From Oceaniovalibus sp. ACAM 378 (GTDB lineage: Bacteria; Pseudomonadota; Alphaproteobacteria; Rhodobacterales; Rhodobacteraceae), in assembly GCF_008085915.1 (NCBI RefSeq), contig NZ_VSJK01000003.1:310001-374000 (forward strand): a DNA stretch of 64,000 nucleotides. The letters are read 5' to 3'. The notes under the pieces were generated by a model. It made no database searches, had not been told where the DNA came from, and saw only the letters and a list, made by a program, of their open reading frames with translations. Both the position numbers and the translations under genes were made by a program. Below, one piece after another: positions 47,774 to 56,942 of the stretch (its first letter is position 1; every line of letters starts with the position of its first letter).

Positions 47774-48110
47774 GTCTGTTCTCCAAAAATCGGCTTGCGA
47801 CCGGTGTGTCCCGGGCCGCGCATCGCGCCCGGGTCTGCCCTTGCGACACGCTGAGCATTTTAGGCCACGGGGTTGCAACCCTTTAGCGCAACCAGCCCGA
47901 TGGTTTAGCGCAACCATGACGCGCAGCCGTTCCCGTCCATGGCCGCCGTTTGTTAAAAGTGAGACAATTTAGTCAATCCTAACACCTTTATGGCCGGATT
48001 GTGACGCCGGTTATGGCATGATTCGCACTTAATCGTTGCTTCCGCGGGACGAGACACCGAATATGTCCCCAAAAGAAGTCAACGATAACAGAGCAGCACA
48101 AGGAACGCCC
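47774..48110. other. pckA/chvI divergent intergenic region
   Basis: 337 bases with no coding potential. The pckA-proximal half carries a 12-bp dyad and two 13-bp direct repeats (listed separately). The chvI-proximal half, about 47950-48030, is AT-richer and presumably holds the chvI promoter, but I could not define hexamers with confidence. Confidence 0.6.
47857..47916 (-). promoter_or_regulatory. pckA: Candidate pckA promoter with operator dyad and tandem upstream sites
   Basis: A minus-strand TAAAAT (47857-47862) could be the -10. Seven bases upstream of it is the perfect dyad GGGTTGCAACCC (47870-47881). Immediately further upstream TTTAGCGCAACCA occurs twice (47882-47894 and 47904-47916), with a 22-base period, i.e. 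about two helical turns. The arrangement suggests a DNA-binding regulator on one face of the helix. Confidence 0.45.
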
Positions 48111-48812
48111 ATGTCGAGGATCGCATTGGTGGACGACGACAGGAATATCCTGACGTCAGTGTCCATGACTTTGGAAGCCGAGGGTTTCGAAGTCGAAACC
48201 TATAATGACGGGCAGGCCGCCCTTGATGCATTCAACAAGCGTCTGCCGGATATGGCCGTGTTCGACATCAAGATGCCGCGCATGGATGGCATGGACCTGT
48301 TGCAACGGGTGCGCCTGAAATCCGCTATGCCGGTGATCTTCCTCACCTCCAAGGACGATGAGATCGATGAGGTACTGGGCCTGCGGATGGGCGCCGACGA
48401 CTATGTCAAGAAACCGTTTTCCCAGCGTCTTCTGGTCGAACGGATCCGAGCGTTGCTGCGCCGCCAAGAAGTGGTTTCAGGCGATGCGGTGACCGAGGCT
48501 GAAGCGGCACAGGTTATGCAGCGCGGCGAATTGTCGATGGATCCGCTGCGCCACGCGGTGATCTGGAAGGGCCGCGACGTGTCGCTGACCGTGACCGAAT
48601 TTCTGTTGCTTCAGGCGCTGGCTCAGCGGCCGGGTTTCGTGAAAAGCCGCGATCAGCTGATGGATGTCGCCTATGACGACCAAGTCTATGTGGATGATCG
48701 GACGATCGACAGTCATATCAAACGGTTGCGCAAGAAGATGCGCAGCGCCGATCCCGAATTCTCGGCGATCGAGACGCTGTATGGTATCGGCTATCGCTAT
48801 AACGAAGAATAA
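48111..48812 (+). CDS. chvI: Response regulator ChvI
   Basis: OmpR-family transcription factor that answers to the ChvG kinase and controls envelope, acid-stress and host-interaction genes in alphaproteobacteria. The 233 residues have the receiver acidic pair VDDDR (8-10), phospho-acceptor Asp52 in [12 protein letters not shown], and a C-terminal winged helix with GYRY near the end. AGGAACGCCC precedes the ATG at 48111; in-frame codons from 48036 are considered leader. chvG follows 9 bases after. Confidence 0.94.
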   Translation: MSRIALVDDDRNILTSVSMTLEAEGFEVETYNDGQAALDAFNKRLPDMAVFDIKMPRMDGMDLLQRVRLKSAMPVIFLTSKDDEIDEVLGLRMGADDYVKKPFSQRLLVERIRALLRRQEVVSGDAVTEAEAAQVMQRGELSMDPLRHAVIWKGRDVSLTVTEFLLLQALAQRPGFVKSRDQLMDVAYDDQVYVDDRTIDSHIKRLRKKMRSADPEFSAIETLYGIGYRYNEE

Positions 48813-48821
48813 GCGGTGGTG

Positions 48822-50552
48822 ATGGCGTCGGGCATCGAGATGGGCAGGAAAGGCGCGGGCAAGCACCGCGGTGTCGTTCTGGGTGAAGACTGGACCGGGC
48901 CGGATGCCTCGGTCGAGCAGGAATTGCGCGACCGTCGCAAGCGCCGCAGTCTGATCTCCGTCAACCGCTCGCCGCTGGCGCGCAAGATCATCACGTTCAA
49001 TCTGTTGGCCATTCTGGTGCTTGTCGCGGGCGTTCTGTATCTGAATCCGTTCCGCGACAGTCTGGTCATCCAGCGCGAGGCAGCGCTGGTCACCGAGGCG
49101 GGGCTGGTCGCCGGTGTATTCGAGTCGCGTCTGCCGGACGAGGCTTCGGCAGACCTGAGCGCATTGTCCGGCGCGGTGACGCCTGCCACCGTTCTGGCCG
49201 GGCTGCGTTTTGCCAATGACAACGAGATTTTCCTCTTCGACGCCACAGGCGCGCTTGCCGGTTCGACCATCGGCGCCGAACGCGCGACGCCGGGCCCGAT
49301 CAGGGGGTTCTCAAGCGTGGAACGCAGCACTGCCATTACCGATGCGCTGAATTCGGTGTGGAATGGGATGTCGTCGATATTTGCTGCGGGTAAGAAGGAC
49401 GGCCCCGCGACTCAGCCCGCCGAAGCTCAGGCACGTGCCATGGTGTCGCGCACTCTGGATGGATCGACCCAGGTGAACACGGGCGTCGATCAGAACGGCG
49501 CGGCCGTGTTTGCAGTGTCCAGCCCCATCGTGCGGGGCGGGCAGGTGGTTGGCGTCGTCGCGATCACCAGTGCCACGGGTGAAATAGATGCTCTGGTGCG
49601 AAGCGAACGCGAACAGGTCTTGCAGATGTTCGTCATCGCGATCCTGGTTTCCATCGGGCTGAGTCTGGTTTTGGCCTCGACCATCGCCAATCCACTGTCC
49701 GATCTTGCTGCCGCGGCGGAAATCGGGCGCGACCGTAATTCGCGCACTGTGAAACCCAGCCGCGTGCGCATCCCCGATCTGACGGCCCGGCCCGACGAAA
49801 TCGGCCGCCTGTCCGGCGCGCTGCGCGGCATGGTGGCCGCATTGTACGACCGGATCGATGCAAATGAACAGTTTGCGGCGGATGTCGCCCATGAAATCAA
49901 GAATCCGCTGGCGTCGTTGCGCTCGGCTGTCGGATCTCTGCGCTTCGTCACGAAAGTGGAACACCGTGAAAAGCTGCTGGATGTGATCGAACATGACGTG
50001 CGCCGGCTGGACCGGTTGGTCAGCGATATTTCCAACGCCTCGCGGCTGGACAGCGAACTGGTGAAGGAAGACGAGGAAAGCTTCGATTTGCTGAGCATGC
50101 TGGGCAATCTGACCGAGTATCTGGGCCAAGAGGCGAAATCCAAAGGGATCGAGTTCATCTCGGATCTGCCAACCGACCCGATCGTGATTGACGGCTTGGA
50201 AAGCCGTCTGGCGCAGGTCTTTGTTAACTTGATCACCAATGCGGTTTCGTTTTGCGAGGACGGTGATGCCATCCGTGTCTGGGCGCGCAAGCGGGAAAAC
50301 CGGGTTCTGGTGGTGGTCGAGGATACCGGACCGGGCATCCCGGAATCCGCACTGACCAAAGTGTTCAACCGGTTTTACTCGGAACGTCCCGAGGGCCAGT
50401 TTGGCAATAACTCGGGGCTTGGCCTGGCCATTTCGAAACAGATCGTCGAGGCTCATGGCGGCGTGATCTGGGCCGAAAACATCCGCCCGACCGATGCCGA
50501 TATCACGTCCGACCCGCTGGGCGCGCGTTTCGTCGTCGGCCTGCCGGTCTGA
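48822..50552 (+). CDS. chvG: Sensor histidine kinase ChvG
   Basis: Membrane kinase partner of ChvI. The 576 residues run: N-terminal cytoplasmic stretch (1-50), TM1 about 57-75, a periplasmic sensor of about 190 residues, TM2 about 269-287, HAMP, then HisKA with His357 in VAHEIKNPLASL and a HATPase domain with NLITNAVSF, EDTGPGIP and NNSGLGLAISKQ. An in-frame GTG at 48816 is an alternative start. Full length for the family. hprK begins 6 bases after the stop. Confidence 0.94.
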   Translation: MASGIEMGRKGAGKHRGVVLGEDWTGPDASVEQELRDRRKRRSLISVNRSPLARKIITFNLLAILVLVAGVLYLNPFRDSLVIQREAALVTEAGLVAGVFESRLPDEASADLSALSGAVTPATVLAGLRFANDNEIFLFDATGALAGSTIGAERATPGPIRGFSSVERSTAITDALNSVWNGMSSIFAAGKKDGPATQPAEAQARAMVSRTLDGSTQVNTGVDQNGAAVFAVSSPIVRGGQVVGVVAITSATGEIDALVRSEREQVLQMFVIAILVSIGLSLVLASTIANPLSDLAAAAEIGRDRNSRTVKPSRVRIPDLTARPDEIGRLSGALRGMVAALYDRIDANEQFAADVAHEIKNPLASLRSAVGSLRFVTKVEHREKLLDVIEHDVRRLDRLVSDISNASRLDSELVKEDEESFDLLSMLGNLTEYLGQEAKSKGIEFISDLPTDPIVIDGLESRLAQVFVNLITNAVSFCEDGDAIRVWARKRENRVLVVVEDTGPGIPESALTKVFNRFYSERPEGQFGNNSGLGLAISKQIVEAHGGVIWAENIRPTDADITSDPLGARFVVGLPV

Positions 50553-50558
50553 TCCGCG

Positions 50559-51005
50559 GTGACCGGGTGTGGCGCGGCGACGGTCCACGCCACCGCCGTC
50601 GCGCTGAACGGTCGGGCGGTGTTGATCCGCGGCGCGTCGGGGTCCGGAAAATCGGCGCTGGCGCTGCATATGATCGCTTTGGGTGCCGGATTGATCGCTG
50701 ATGATCGCACGCATCTGAGCGTGAGGGAAGGTGCATTGATCGCCAGCGCGCCAGCAACCTTACCCGCATTGATCGAAGCCCGGTTCATCGGTCTTTTGCC
50801 TGTCCCTCTTCATCCCGCAGCCCCCGTTCTGGCCGTGGTCGACATGGACAGATCGACTGACGAACGTCTGCCACCGCCCGCCACCTGCGACATTCTGACC
50901 ATCACTCTGCCCTTGTTTGCCGGGGACGTGGGGGGGCATCTTGGCCCTGCGTTGTTCCTGATGCTGAAAACCGGTAGCCTGCCAATACCATGCCCAAATC
51001 CGTGA
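50559..51005 (+). CDS. hprK: HPr kinase/phosphorylase, short alphaproteobacterial form
   Basis: 148-residue protein corresponding to the C-terminal catalytic domain of HPr kinase only, as usual in this lineage. It has a Walker A loop [13 protein letters not shown] (G25-S32), a DD pair (48-49) in LIADDRTHL and a central VDMDR segment. It should phosphorylate HPr (encoded downstream) on its regulatory serine. GTG start; the 3' end overlaps rapZ by 16 bases. Confidence 0.88.
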   Translation: MTGCGAATVHATAVALNGRAVLIRGASGSGKSALALHMIALGAGLIADDRTHLSVREGALIASAPATLPALIEARFIGLLPVPLHPAAPVLAVVDMDRSTDERLPPPATCDILTITLPLFAGDVGGHLGPALFLMLKTGSLPIPCPNP

Positions 51006-51943
51006 CCAAAATCATGCCCGAACCGATGAGCGACCCTCTGCGGCCGATCCCCCCCGATGCCAGAGCCCGCCTTGTTCTGGTCACCGGGCCGTCGGGCGCG
51101 GGGCGGTCCACCGCGATCAATGTGCTTGAGGATATGGGGTACGAGGCGATCGACAACCTGCCACTTTCGTTGTTGCCGCGCCTGCTCGACGGAGCACCTT
51201 TCGCCCGCCCGCTGGCGCTGGGACTGGATGCGCGCAACCGCGATTTCTCCACCCTTGGACTGATCGACGTGATCGAACAGTTGGGGCAGTTGCCGGGGTT
51301 GAAGGTTGATGTGCTGTATCTTGACGCCTCACCCGAGGTGCTTCAGCGGCGCTTTTCCGAAACCCGCCGCCGGCATCCTCTGGCCCCCGCCGAAACGCCG
51401 GAAGTGGGAATCGCGCGTGAAATGGATCTGTTGGCCCCGATCCGGGCCCGATCAGACATCCTGATCGATACCTCGGAACTGTCACCCCACGATCTGCGCG
51501 CGGAACTGGACCAGTGGTTCAATGGTGCGGGGGGCACAGGGCTGGCCGTGTCGGTGCAATCGTTTTCATACAAGCGCGGCCTGCCGCGGGGTGTCGATAT
51601 GGTGTTCGACGTGCGGCTACTGCAAAATCCGTATTGGCAGGCGGATCTGCGGCCGCTGGACGGAACCGATCCTGCGGTGTTGGACTATGTCCGGGCCGAT
51701 CCGCGCTATGACTTGATCTTTGCACAGACCCGCGACCTGCTGTTGACGCTGCTGCCCGGCTTCGCAGAAGAGGGCAAGACGCACCTTGCCATCGCGTTCG
51801 GCTGTACCGGTGGGCAACACCGTTCGGTCGCAATGGCCGGGGCGATGGCCAACGCCCTTGCGGATGCCGGCTGGCGCGTGTCAACTCGGCATCGCGAAAT
51901 GGAGCGGCGTGCGGCATTGGGGGCAGGGGGCAGGCATCTGTGA
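50990..51943 (+). CDS. rapZ: RapZ/YvcJ family nucleotide-binding RNase adapter
   Basis: 317 residues with Walker [12 protein letters not shown] (31-41), Walker B-like [10 protein letters not shown] near 107 and the RapZ C-terminal domain ending in [12 protein letters not shown] near 275-286. In E. coli RapZ steers RNase E to GlmZ; in alphaproteobacteria the role is less clear but linkage with HPr kinase and PTS proteins is conserved. The start overlaps hprK. Confidence 0.92.
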   Translation: MPKSVTKIMPEPMSDPLRPIPPDARARLVLVTGPSGAGRSTAINVLEDMGYEAIDNLPLSLLPRLLDGAPFARPLALGLDARNRDFSTLGLIDVIEQLGQLPGLKVDVLYLDASPEVLQRRFSETRRRHPLAPAETPEVGIAREMDLLAPIRARSDILIDTSELSPHDLRAELDQWFNGAGGTGLAVSVQSFSYKRGLPRGVDMVFDVRLLQNPYWQADLRPLDGTDPAVLDYVRADPRYDLIFAQTRDLLLTLLPGFAEEGKTHLAIAFGCTGGQHRSVAMAGAMANALADAGWRVSTRHREMERRAALGAGGRHL

Positions 51944-51983
51944 CTGCCGGGCGGCAAGGGGATGGAAGACGGGGTGGTTTTGT

Positions 51984-52385
51984 GTGATCGGTATCGTCAT
52001 CGTGGCACATGGAGGCCTGGCGCGCGAATTTCTTGCGGCGGTCGAACATGTGGTTGGAAAGCAGGTCGGCATGATCGCGATTTCGATCGGCCCGGATGAT
52101 GATCGTCGCGTAAAAGAGGCCGAAATTTGCGTTTCGGCGGATGCGGTCGATGTGGGCCACGGGGTTATTGTGGTCACCGACATGTTCGGCGGCAGCCCGT
52201 CGAACCTGTCTTTGCGCGCCTGTCGCCCTGCAAACCGCCAGATCGTCTTTGGCACCAACCTGCCCTTGCTGATCAAACTGACAAAGTCCCGACACATGCC
52301 CGTGCCTGATGCCGTGCGACTGGCGCTGACCGCCGGGCGCAAGTATATTGATGCCTTCGAGGTTCCCGGAGAGGACGAGGATTGA
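51984..52385 (+). CDS. PTS mannose-type EIIA protein
   Basis: 133-residue EIIA-man domain with the phosphorylatable His9 in VIVAHGGLA and the D-MFGGSPSNL loop near residue 67-75. No EIIB or EIIC genes are adjacent, so it probably acts in regulation rather than sugar import. GTG at 51984 is the chosen start; the frame is open further upstream but that sequence overlaps rapZ out of frame. ptsH follows 2 bases after the stop. Confidence 0.9.
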   Translation: MIGIVIVAHGGLAREFLAAVEHVVGKQVGMIAISIGPDDDRRVKEAEICVSADAVDVGHGVIVVTDMFGGSPSNLSLRACRPANRQIVFGTNLPLLIKLTKSRHMPVPDAVRLALTAGRKYIDAFEVPGEDED

Positions 52386-52387
52386 GT

Positions 52388-52660
52388 GTGACAGTCACCC
52401 GTAAATTGCAGATCGTGAACGAAAAGGGGCTTCATGCCCGCGCCTCGGCCCGGTTGGTCGAAGTCGTCGAACAGCACGATGCGCGCGCAGCGGTGTCCCG
52501 GGATGGTCTGAGCGCCGCCGGCGACAGCATCATGGGGCTTTTGATGTTGGCAGCTTCGCGCGGAACCTTTATCGAGGTGCAGACCAGCGGCCCCGAGGCC
52601 GACAGGCTGGCCGACGCCATCGAGTCTCTGGTCGCCGACCGGTTTGGCGAGGACATGTAG
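52388..52660 (+). CDS. ptsH: Phosphocarrier protein HPr
   Basis: 90 residues with the active His16 in EKGLHARASARL and the regulatory Ser47 in GDSIMGLLML, so both phosphorylation sites match the classical positions. The GTG at 52388 has GAGG 7 bases upstream; a TTG at 52382 is a weaker alternative. Acts with EIIA and HPr kinase encoded upstream; enzyme I is not in the window. Confidence 0.93.
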   Translation: MTVTRKLQIVNEKGLHARASARLVEVVEQHDARAAVSRDGLSAAGDSIMGLLMLAASRGTFIEVQTSGPEADRLADAIESLVADRFGEDM

Positions 52661-52699
52661 CCTGGGATTTCCCTTGGACCGCGCAGCCCGGGTGGTGGC

Positions 52700-53647
52700 A
52701 TGAGACAGGATGTGGTCATTTCCGATATCGATGACAGGACCGCCCCCGACGGCCCTCCCGACAGCGACGGCGATCCGACGCGCCCGCTGACCGCCGGGCA
52801 GGGCGATGGCGGCAATCTGGCTGATCGACCCTATGACGGGCGGCGTCTGTCCTATGCGCAGACGTTTACCAACCCCCGCGCGCAGCGGTTCATTCAGGTG
52901 ATGGAAATGGTCACCGGCCGGTTAAGGCTGTTGCGCCTGATCCGCCGGTTCGAATCCATGGGCGTACCCTTTGGGCAGGGATTCTGGGCTCAGGCGCTTT
53001 CGGTCATGGGGATCGAACTGACGACCCCACTCGACGAAATCGCCCGCATCCCCGCCACCGGTCCCTTGGTGATCACCGCGAACCATCCACATGGATTGGT
53101 CGATGGCATGGTTCTGGCCGAACTCGTGGGGCGTGTCCGGACAGATTATAAAATCCTCACCCGGTCACTGCTGACCGGTGTGGGCGAGATCGAGCAGTTC
53201 ATGATCCCGGTGCCGTTTCCGCATGAATCCAACGCGTTGCAGCAGAACATAGCCATGCGAAAGCGGGCGATGGATCATCTGGCGGTAGGCGGGGTGATCG
53301 TGCTGTTTCCATCGGGCGTGGTGGCTTCGTCCGAGACACTGTCCGGCCCCGCAATCGAGGCCGAATGGAACCCGTTTACCGCCAAGATGATCCTGCGGTC
53401 CGGGGCCACGGTGGTGCCGATCTTCTTTCCGGGGCAGAATTCACGCTGGTATCAGGTGGCGAACCGGATTTCCGCCACCCTGCGGCAAGGTCTGTTGCTG
53501 CACGAGGTGGTTCATGCGCTGAACAAGCCCCAGTCACCCCGCGTCGGTCATCCGATCCCGCAGGCAGAGCTTTCGCAGTGGGACGGGAATACGCGCGGTT
53601 TCATGGCGTGGCTGCGCGAACGGACGTTGGCGCTCAGGGATCGATAG
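52700..53647 (+). CDS. 1-acyl-glycerol-3-phosphate acyltransferase family protein (hemolysin-like)
   Basis: 315 residues. An acidic, disordered N-terminal 50 residues precede a PlsC-like domain with the acyltransferase motif ANHPHGLVDG (H129, D135) and the second block LFPSGVVAS, with hydrophobic surroundings but no certain membrane helix. This subfamily includes ornithine-lipid and hemolysin-like acyltransferases. It follows ptsH by 39 bases but may be an unrelated transcriptional rider. Confidence 0.82.
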   Translation: MRQDVVISDIDDRTAPDGPPDSDGDPTRPLTAGQGDGGNLADRPYDGRRLSYAQTFTNPRAQRFIQVMEMVTGRLRLLRLIRRFESMGVPFGQGFWAQALSVMGIELTTPLDEIARIPATGPLVITANHPHGLVDGMVLAELVGRVRTDYKILTRSLLTGVGEIEQFMIPVPFPHESNALQQNIAMRKRAMDHLAVGGVIVLFPSGVVASSETLSGPAIEAEWNPFTAKMILRSGATVVPIFFPGQNSRWYQVANRISATLRQGLLLHEVVHALNKPQSPRVGHPIPQAELSQWDGNTRGFMAWLRERTLALRDR

Positions 53648-53650
53648 GCG

Positions 53651-53692
53651 CGGGGTGCCGACAAGATCAGCAACCCCGGGCCCGGCCTTTTA
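53651..53692 (+). terminator. Probable terminator between acyltransferase and gcrA
   Basis: CGGGGTGC (53651-53658) pairs with GC(A)ACCCCG (53670-53678) with one bulge, followed by a GC-rich CCGGGCCCGG dyad and CTTTTAA. The genes converge with a 42-base gap, so it may serve both. Confidence 0.4.
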
Positions 53693-54337
53693 ACGGCGAC
53701 GGTCGCGGCGCGAGCTCATCGGTTGGAACGCAACGCCCACATGCGCCTCGCAATAGGGTTTGCCTGTCTGGGTCGACAGACCGCAGAACCAGAAATCATC
53801 GGTGGCGGGATCGCCGATGGGCCATTTGCAGGTCCGTTCGGTGAGTTCCATCAGGCTGATCCTCTTGCTGGTCTTTTCGACTTCGCGCACGCTGGCCAGG
53901 GCTTCGGGAGAAATCTCATTGGCGCTGGGTTGTGGCGGCAGAGGTTGTCCGGCGGGAATGATTGCCTTGCGCATCGGCGTGACACTGGTCGACGGGACCG
54001 GTGCCGGTTCGCGGGCGGCGGTGGTGGCCGGTTCGGGGGTTGGTTTTGCGGCGGGTTCCGGCGCTTGCACAGCACTTGATGCGGGCGTCGGTTCGGTATC
54101 CGGTTTGGGCGTGGATGGGGCGGCTGTCACCGGAGGCAACGGCGGCGCGGCTGGCGTCGCTTGCGGCTCGGCCTTGGCCGGAGCGGCACCCGCCCGGTTG
54201 GAAAGGCCCAGACGGTGTACCTTGCCGATAACGGCGTTGCGCGTCACGCCGCCCAACTCTTTGGCGATCTGGCTTGCAGACTGGCCATCCGTCCACATCT
54301 TTTTCAGCAACTCGACGCGTTCATCGGTCCAGGACAT
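53690..54337 (-). CDS. gcrA: Cell cycle regulator GcrA
   Basis: Alphaproteobacterial factor that binds RNA polymerase sigma-70 and CcrM-methylated GANTC promoters. The 215-residue protein starts MSWTDERVELLKKMWTDGQSASQIA (helix-turn-helix, 1-48), has a long Pro/Ala/Thr-rich linker (about 50-145) and a C-terminal cysteine-rich segment (CKWPIGD, FWFCGL, YCEAH) for polymerase contact. The longer in-frame reading upstream is not used. Single gene between two convergent/tandem units. Confidence 0.94.
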   Translation of the reverse strand: MSWTDERVELLKKMWTDGQSASQIAKELGGVTRNAVIGKVHRLGLSNRAGAAPAKAEPQATPAAPPLPPVTAAPSTPKPDTEPTPASSAVQAPEPAAKPTPEPATTAAREPAPVPSTSVTPMRKAIIPAGQPLPPQPSANEISPEALASVREVEKTSKRISLMELTERTCKWPIGDPATDDFWFCGLSTQTGKPYCEAHVGVAFQPMSSRRDRRR

Positions 54338-54497
54338 GGCGGCTCCTACAGGAATGGCAAAAAACGGGCGTGCCTGACGCACCCCGCTGCGGATACTCTA
54401 TTCTAATCACCAGCGCGGGGGATTCAAGGACCGGTGTGAAACCAAGGCCCGAAACCTGCGAGTTGCCCTGCGTCACGCAGTTTTTCCGCCACATTTA

Positions 54498-55403
54498 TCA
54501 CAGGCGCGCGGTCGTGACCCGCTGGGCAGGTTTGCGCCGGCCGTCACGCAAGGCCAGCAATACACCGCCCGCCACGATCACCCCCGCCCCGACCCAGGAC
54601 ACGGAATCGGGGACCACATCGAACACCGCGAAATCATAGAGCGTGGCAAACAGCAGTGTGGCAAAACTGAATGGCGCCACGAAACTGGCCTCGGCCCGGG
54701 CCATGGCGTGGATGAACAGCGTTTGTGCACAGGCCATCAGTATTCCGATCGCGGCCAGTGCGATCCATTGCGCTGCCGTCGGTGGCGCCCAGACCCAGAT
54801 CACCGCGACAGACGCAATGACGACGCCCATCGTGTTATTGATCAGAAGGATCTGCAACGGCGGCTCGCGACCGGTAAGCCGTTTGATGCAGATGATCTCG
54901 AATCCCAGAACCACCGCAGCCGCCAGAGCCAGCAGCGCGCCCGGCTGAATGACGCCCGCGCCGGGCCGCAGCAAAATCAAAGCTCCGGCCAATGCAATTC
55001 CCGCCGCGGTCCAGCGGATCGGACCGACCCGTTCTTGCAACAGCGGGATGGCCAGCATCATCGCAAAAACCGGATTAAGGAAACTGATCGCGGTCGCATC
55101 GGACAGGGGAATGAAGGCAACCGCCGCAAACATCAGCGTAATGCCTCCCCATCCGAAAAGTGATCGTGCGGCATGCAACGGCAGGTCAGGCGATTTGATC
55201 TTCGGACGCAAAACGGCGGCCAGCATGACAAAACCGAGAAACGCGAACAGGAACCGCCCGTGGGAGATTTGCACGGGATGCAGCGGTTCGCCCAGCCCTC
55301 CGGTGCCGATCGCCTTGGCCAATACAGTCGTGGCCGCGATGAAAGCGGTGGCCAGCAGCATCAGCAGCACGGCAAGGGGCGGATTGGGAGCGTGGTTTTG
55401 CAT
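54498..55403 (-). CDS. EamA/DMT family permease
   Basis: 301-residue membrane protein with ten hydrophobic segments in two EamA repeats; the repeat loops include FIPLSDATAISFLNPVF near residue 90 and EASFVAPFSFATLLFATLYD near 235. Substrate unknown (family members export amino acids or metabolites). The ATG at 55403 is taken because the upstream in-frame 76 residues are charged and non-conserved. It resembles the second EamA gene at 62375, and both have the ALADA/SDATAISF-type motif, so the two may be paralogues. Confidence 0.88.
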   Translation of the reverse strand: MQNHAPNPPLAVLLMLLATAFIAATTVLAKAIGTGGLGEPLHPVQISHGRFLFAFLGFVMLAAVLRPKIKSPDLPLHAARSLFGWGGITLMFAAVAFIPLSDATAISFLNPVFAMMLAIPLLQERVGPIRWTAAGIALAGALILLRPGAGVIQPGALLALAAAVVLGFEIICIKRLTGREPPLQILLINNTMGVVIASVAVIWVWAPPTAAQWIALAAIGILMACAQTLFIHAMARAEASFVAPFSFATLLFATLYDFAVFDVVPDSVSWVGAGVIVAGGVLLALRDGRRKPAQRVTTARL

Positions 55404-55672
55404 GCCCGGCTGGTGCGACGGAACCGGGGCGGATGCAAGCACGGCGCGTTGAAAGCGCTTTTCTTTTTGCGCCACACCGGGTAACGCTGCGGCATGAGCA
55501 ACGCTGAAATCCATTGGTCGCGACGTCGATCCTGAGCTTTTCCTGCCAGCAGCGGGCCAAAATGCCTTTGCCGCCTGCGTTGCCGATTTTCTGCCAAATC
55601 CTCCGCCATATCCGTTGACAGCCCCGGCCATTTGGCCAACCTTTCGGGCTTATCTGTTCAGGGACTTAACCG

Positions 55673-56860
55673 ATGATCTCCAGCATTCTGCCGACCTATA
55701 ACCGGGCTCCGCTTTCGTTTGTCAAAGGCGAAGGCGCTTGGCTGACCGAGGCGGGGGGCGAACGATACCTCGATATGGGGGCGGGGATCGCGGTGAATGC
55801 GCTTGGCCACGCGAACCCCGATCTGGTGGCGGCGCTGACCGAACAGGCGAACGCGCTGTGGCATGTCAGCAACCTGTATGAGATTCCCGCACAGCGCAAA
55901 CTGGCCGATCTGCTGGTCGAACATACCTTCGCCGACACCTGTTTTTTCACCAACTCGGGCACAGAGTCCTGCGAGCTGGCCGTCAAGATGGCGCGCAAAT
56001 ACTGGTACGACAAAGGCGAGCCGGATCGCACCGACATCATCACCTTTTCGGGGTCGTTTCACGGACGTTCTTCCGCCGGGATCGCCGCGGCGGGGTCGGA
56101 AAAGATGGTTAAGGGGTTTGGCCCGCTGTTGCCCGGCTTTGTTCATCTGCCCTATGGCGATCACGAAGCTCTGAGCAATGCCATCGACGAAAATACGGCG
56201 GCGATCCTGATCGAACCAATTCAGGGCGAAGGCGGTATCCGCTCGCTGCCCGATCAATGTCTGAAGGGGTTGCGAGACCGCTGCAATTATCACGGAACGC
56301 TGCTGATCCTCGATGAGGTGCAATGTGGCATGGGCCGCACAGGCCGTTTGTTTGCTCATGAATGGGCGGGCGTGACGCCGGACATCATGATGGTGGCCAA
56401 GGGCATCGGCGGCGGCTTTCCTCTGGGCGCGGTGCTGGCGACCGCAGACGCGGCCAGCGGCATGACCGCCGGCACCCACGGATCGACCTATGGCGGCAAC
56501 CCGCTGGCCTGTGCCGTGGGTGCGCGGGTGATGGAAATCGTCACCGCCCCCGACTTCCTCCCCGAGGTGTTGCGCAAGGCGGCCAAGCTGCGTCAGGGCC
56601 TGGAAGGGCTGGTGGCCGCGCATCCCGGCGTATTCGGCGCGGTGCGTGGCGAAGGCCTGATGCTGGGGCTGAAATGCAATGCGCCGAACACTGATGTGGT
56701 CGAGGCGGGCTATGCGGAACATGTCTTGACCGTGCCTGCCGCCGACAATGTGGTCCGGCTGTTGCCGCCGTTGAACCTGACCGAAGGTGATATTGCCGAA
56801 GCCCTGACCCGCCTCGACCGTGCTGCCGCCCGCGTTCAGGCAGGCTCCCACGCCGACTGA
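55673..56860 (+). CDS. argD: Acetylornithine aminotransferase
   Basis: PLP enzyme of arginine synthesis (and possibly succinyldiaminopimelate transamination). The 395 residues carry FTNSGTESCELAVKMAR near 93-109, SFHGRSSAGI near 127, LDEVQCGMGRTG near 213 and the PLP-lysine K243 in MVAKGIGGGFPLGA. argF follows 82 bases downstream on the same strand, forming an argD-argF unit. Confidence 0.96.
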   Translation: MISSILPTYNRAPLSFVKGEGAWLTEAGGERYLDMGAGIAVNALGHANPDLVAALTEQANALWHVSNLYEIPAQRKLADLLVEHTFADTCFFTNSGTESCELAVKMARKYWYDKGEPDRTDIITFSGSFHGRSSAGIAAAGSEKMVKGFGPLLPGFVHLPYGDHEALSNAIDENTAAILIEPIQGEGGIRSLPDQCLKGLRDRCNYHGTLLILDEVQCGMGRTGRLFAHEWAGVTPDIMMVAKGIGGGFPLGAVLATADAASGMTAGTHGSTYGGNPLACAVGARVMEIVTAPDFLPEVLRKAAKLRQGLEGLVAAHPGVFGAVRGEGLMLGLKCNAPNTDVVEAGYAEHVLTVPAADNVVRLLPPLNLTEGDIAEALTRLDRAAARVQAGSHAD

Positions 56861-56942
56861 CGCCGTTTTCAGTATTCCTTGAAATCCTCGGGGGGGACCG
56901 GGAGGCAGACAGCCCCCGGCGCTTCCGTCCAGGAGACAATAC

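Noticed and set aside
50559..51005. hprK as a truncated pseudogene
   Set aside because: The short form containing only the kinase domain is normal in alphaproteobacteria and the Walker A and DD residues are intact.
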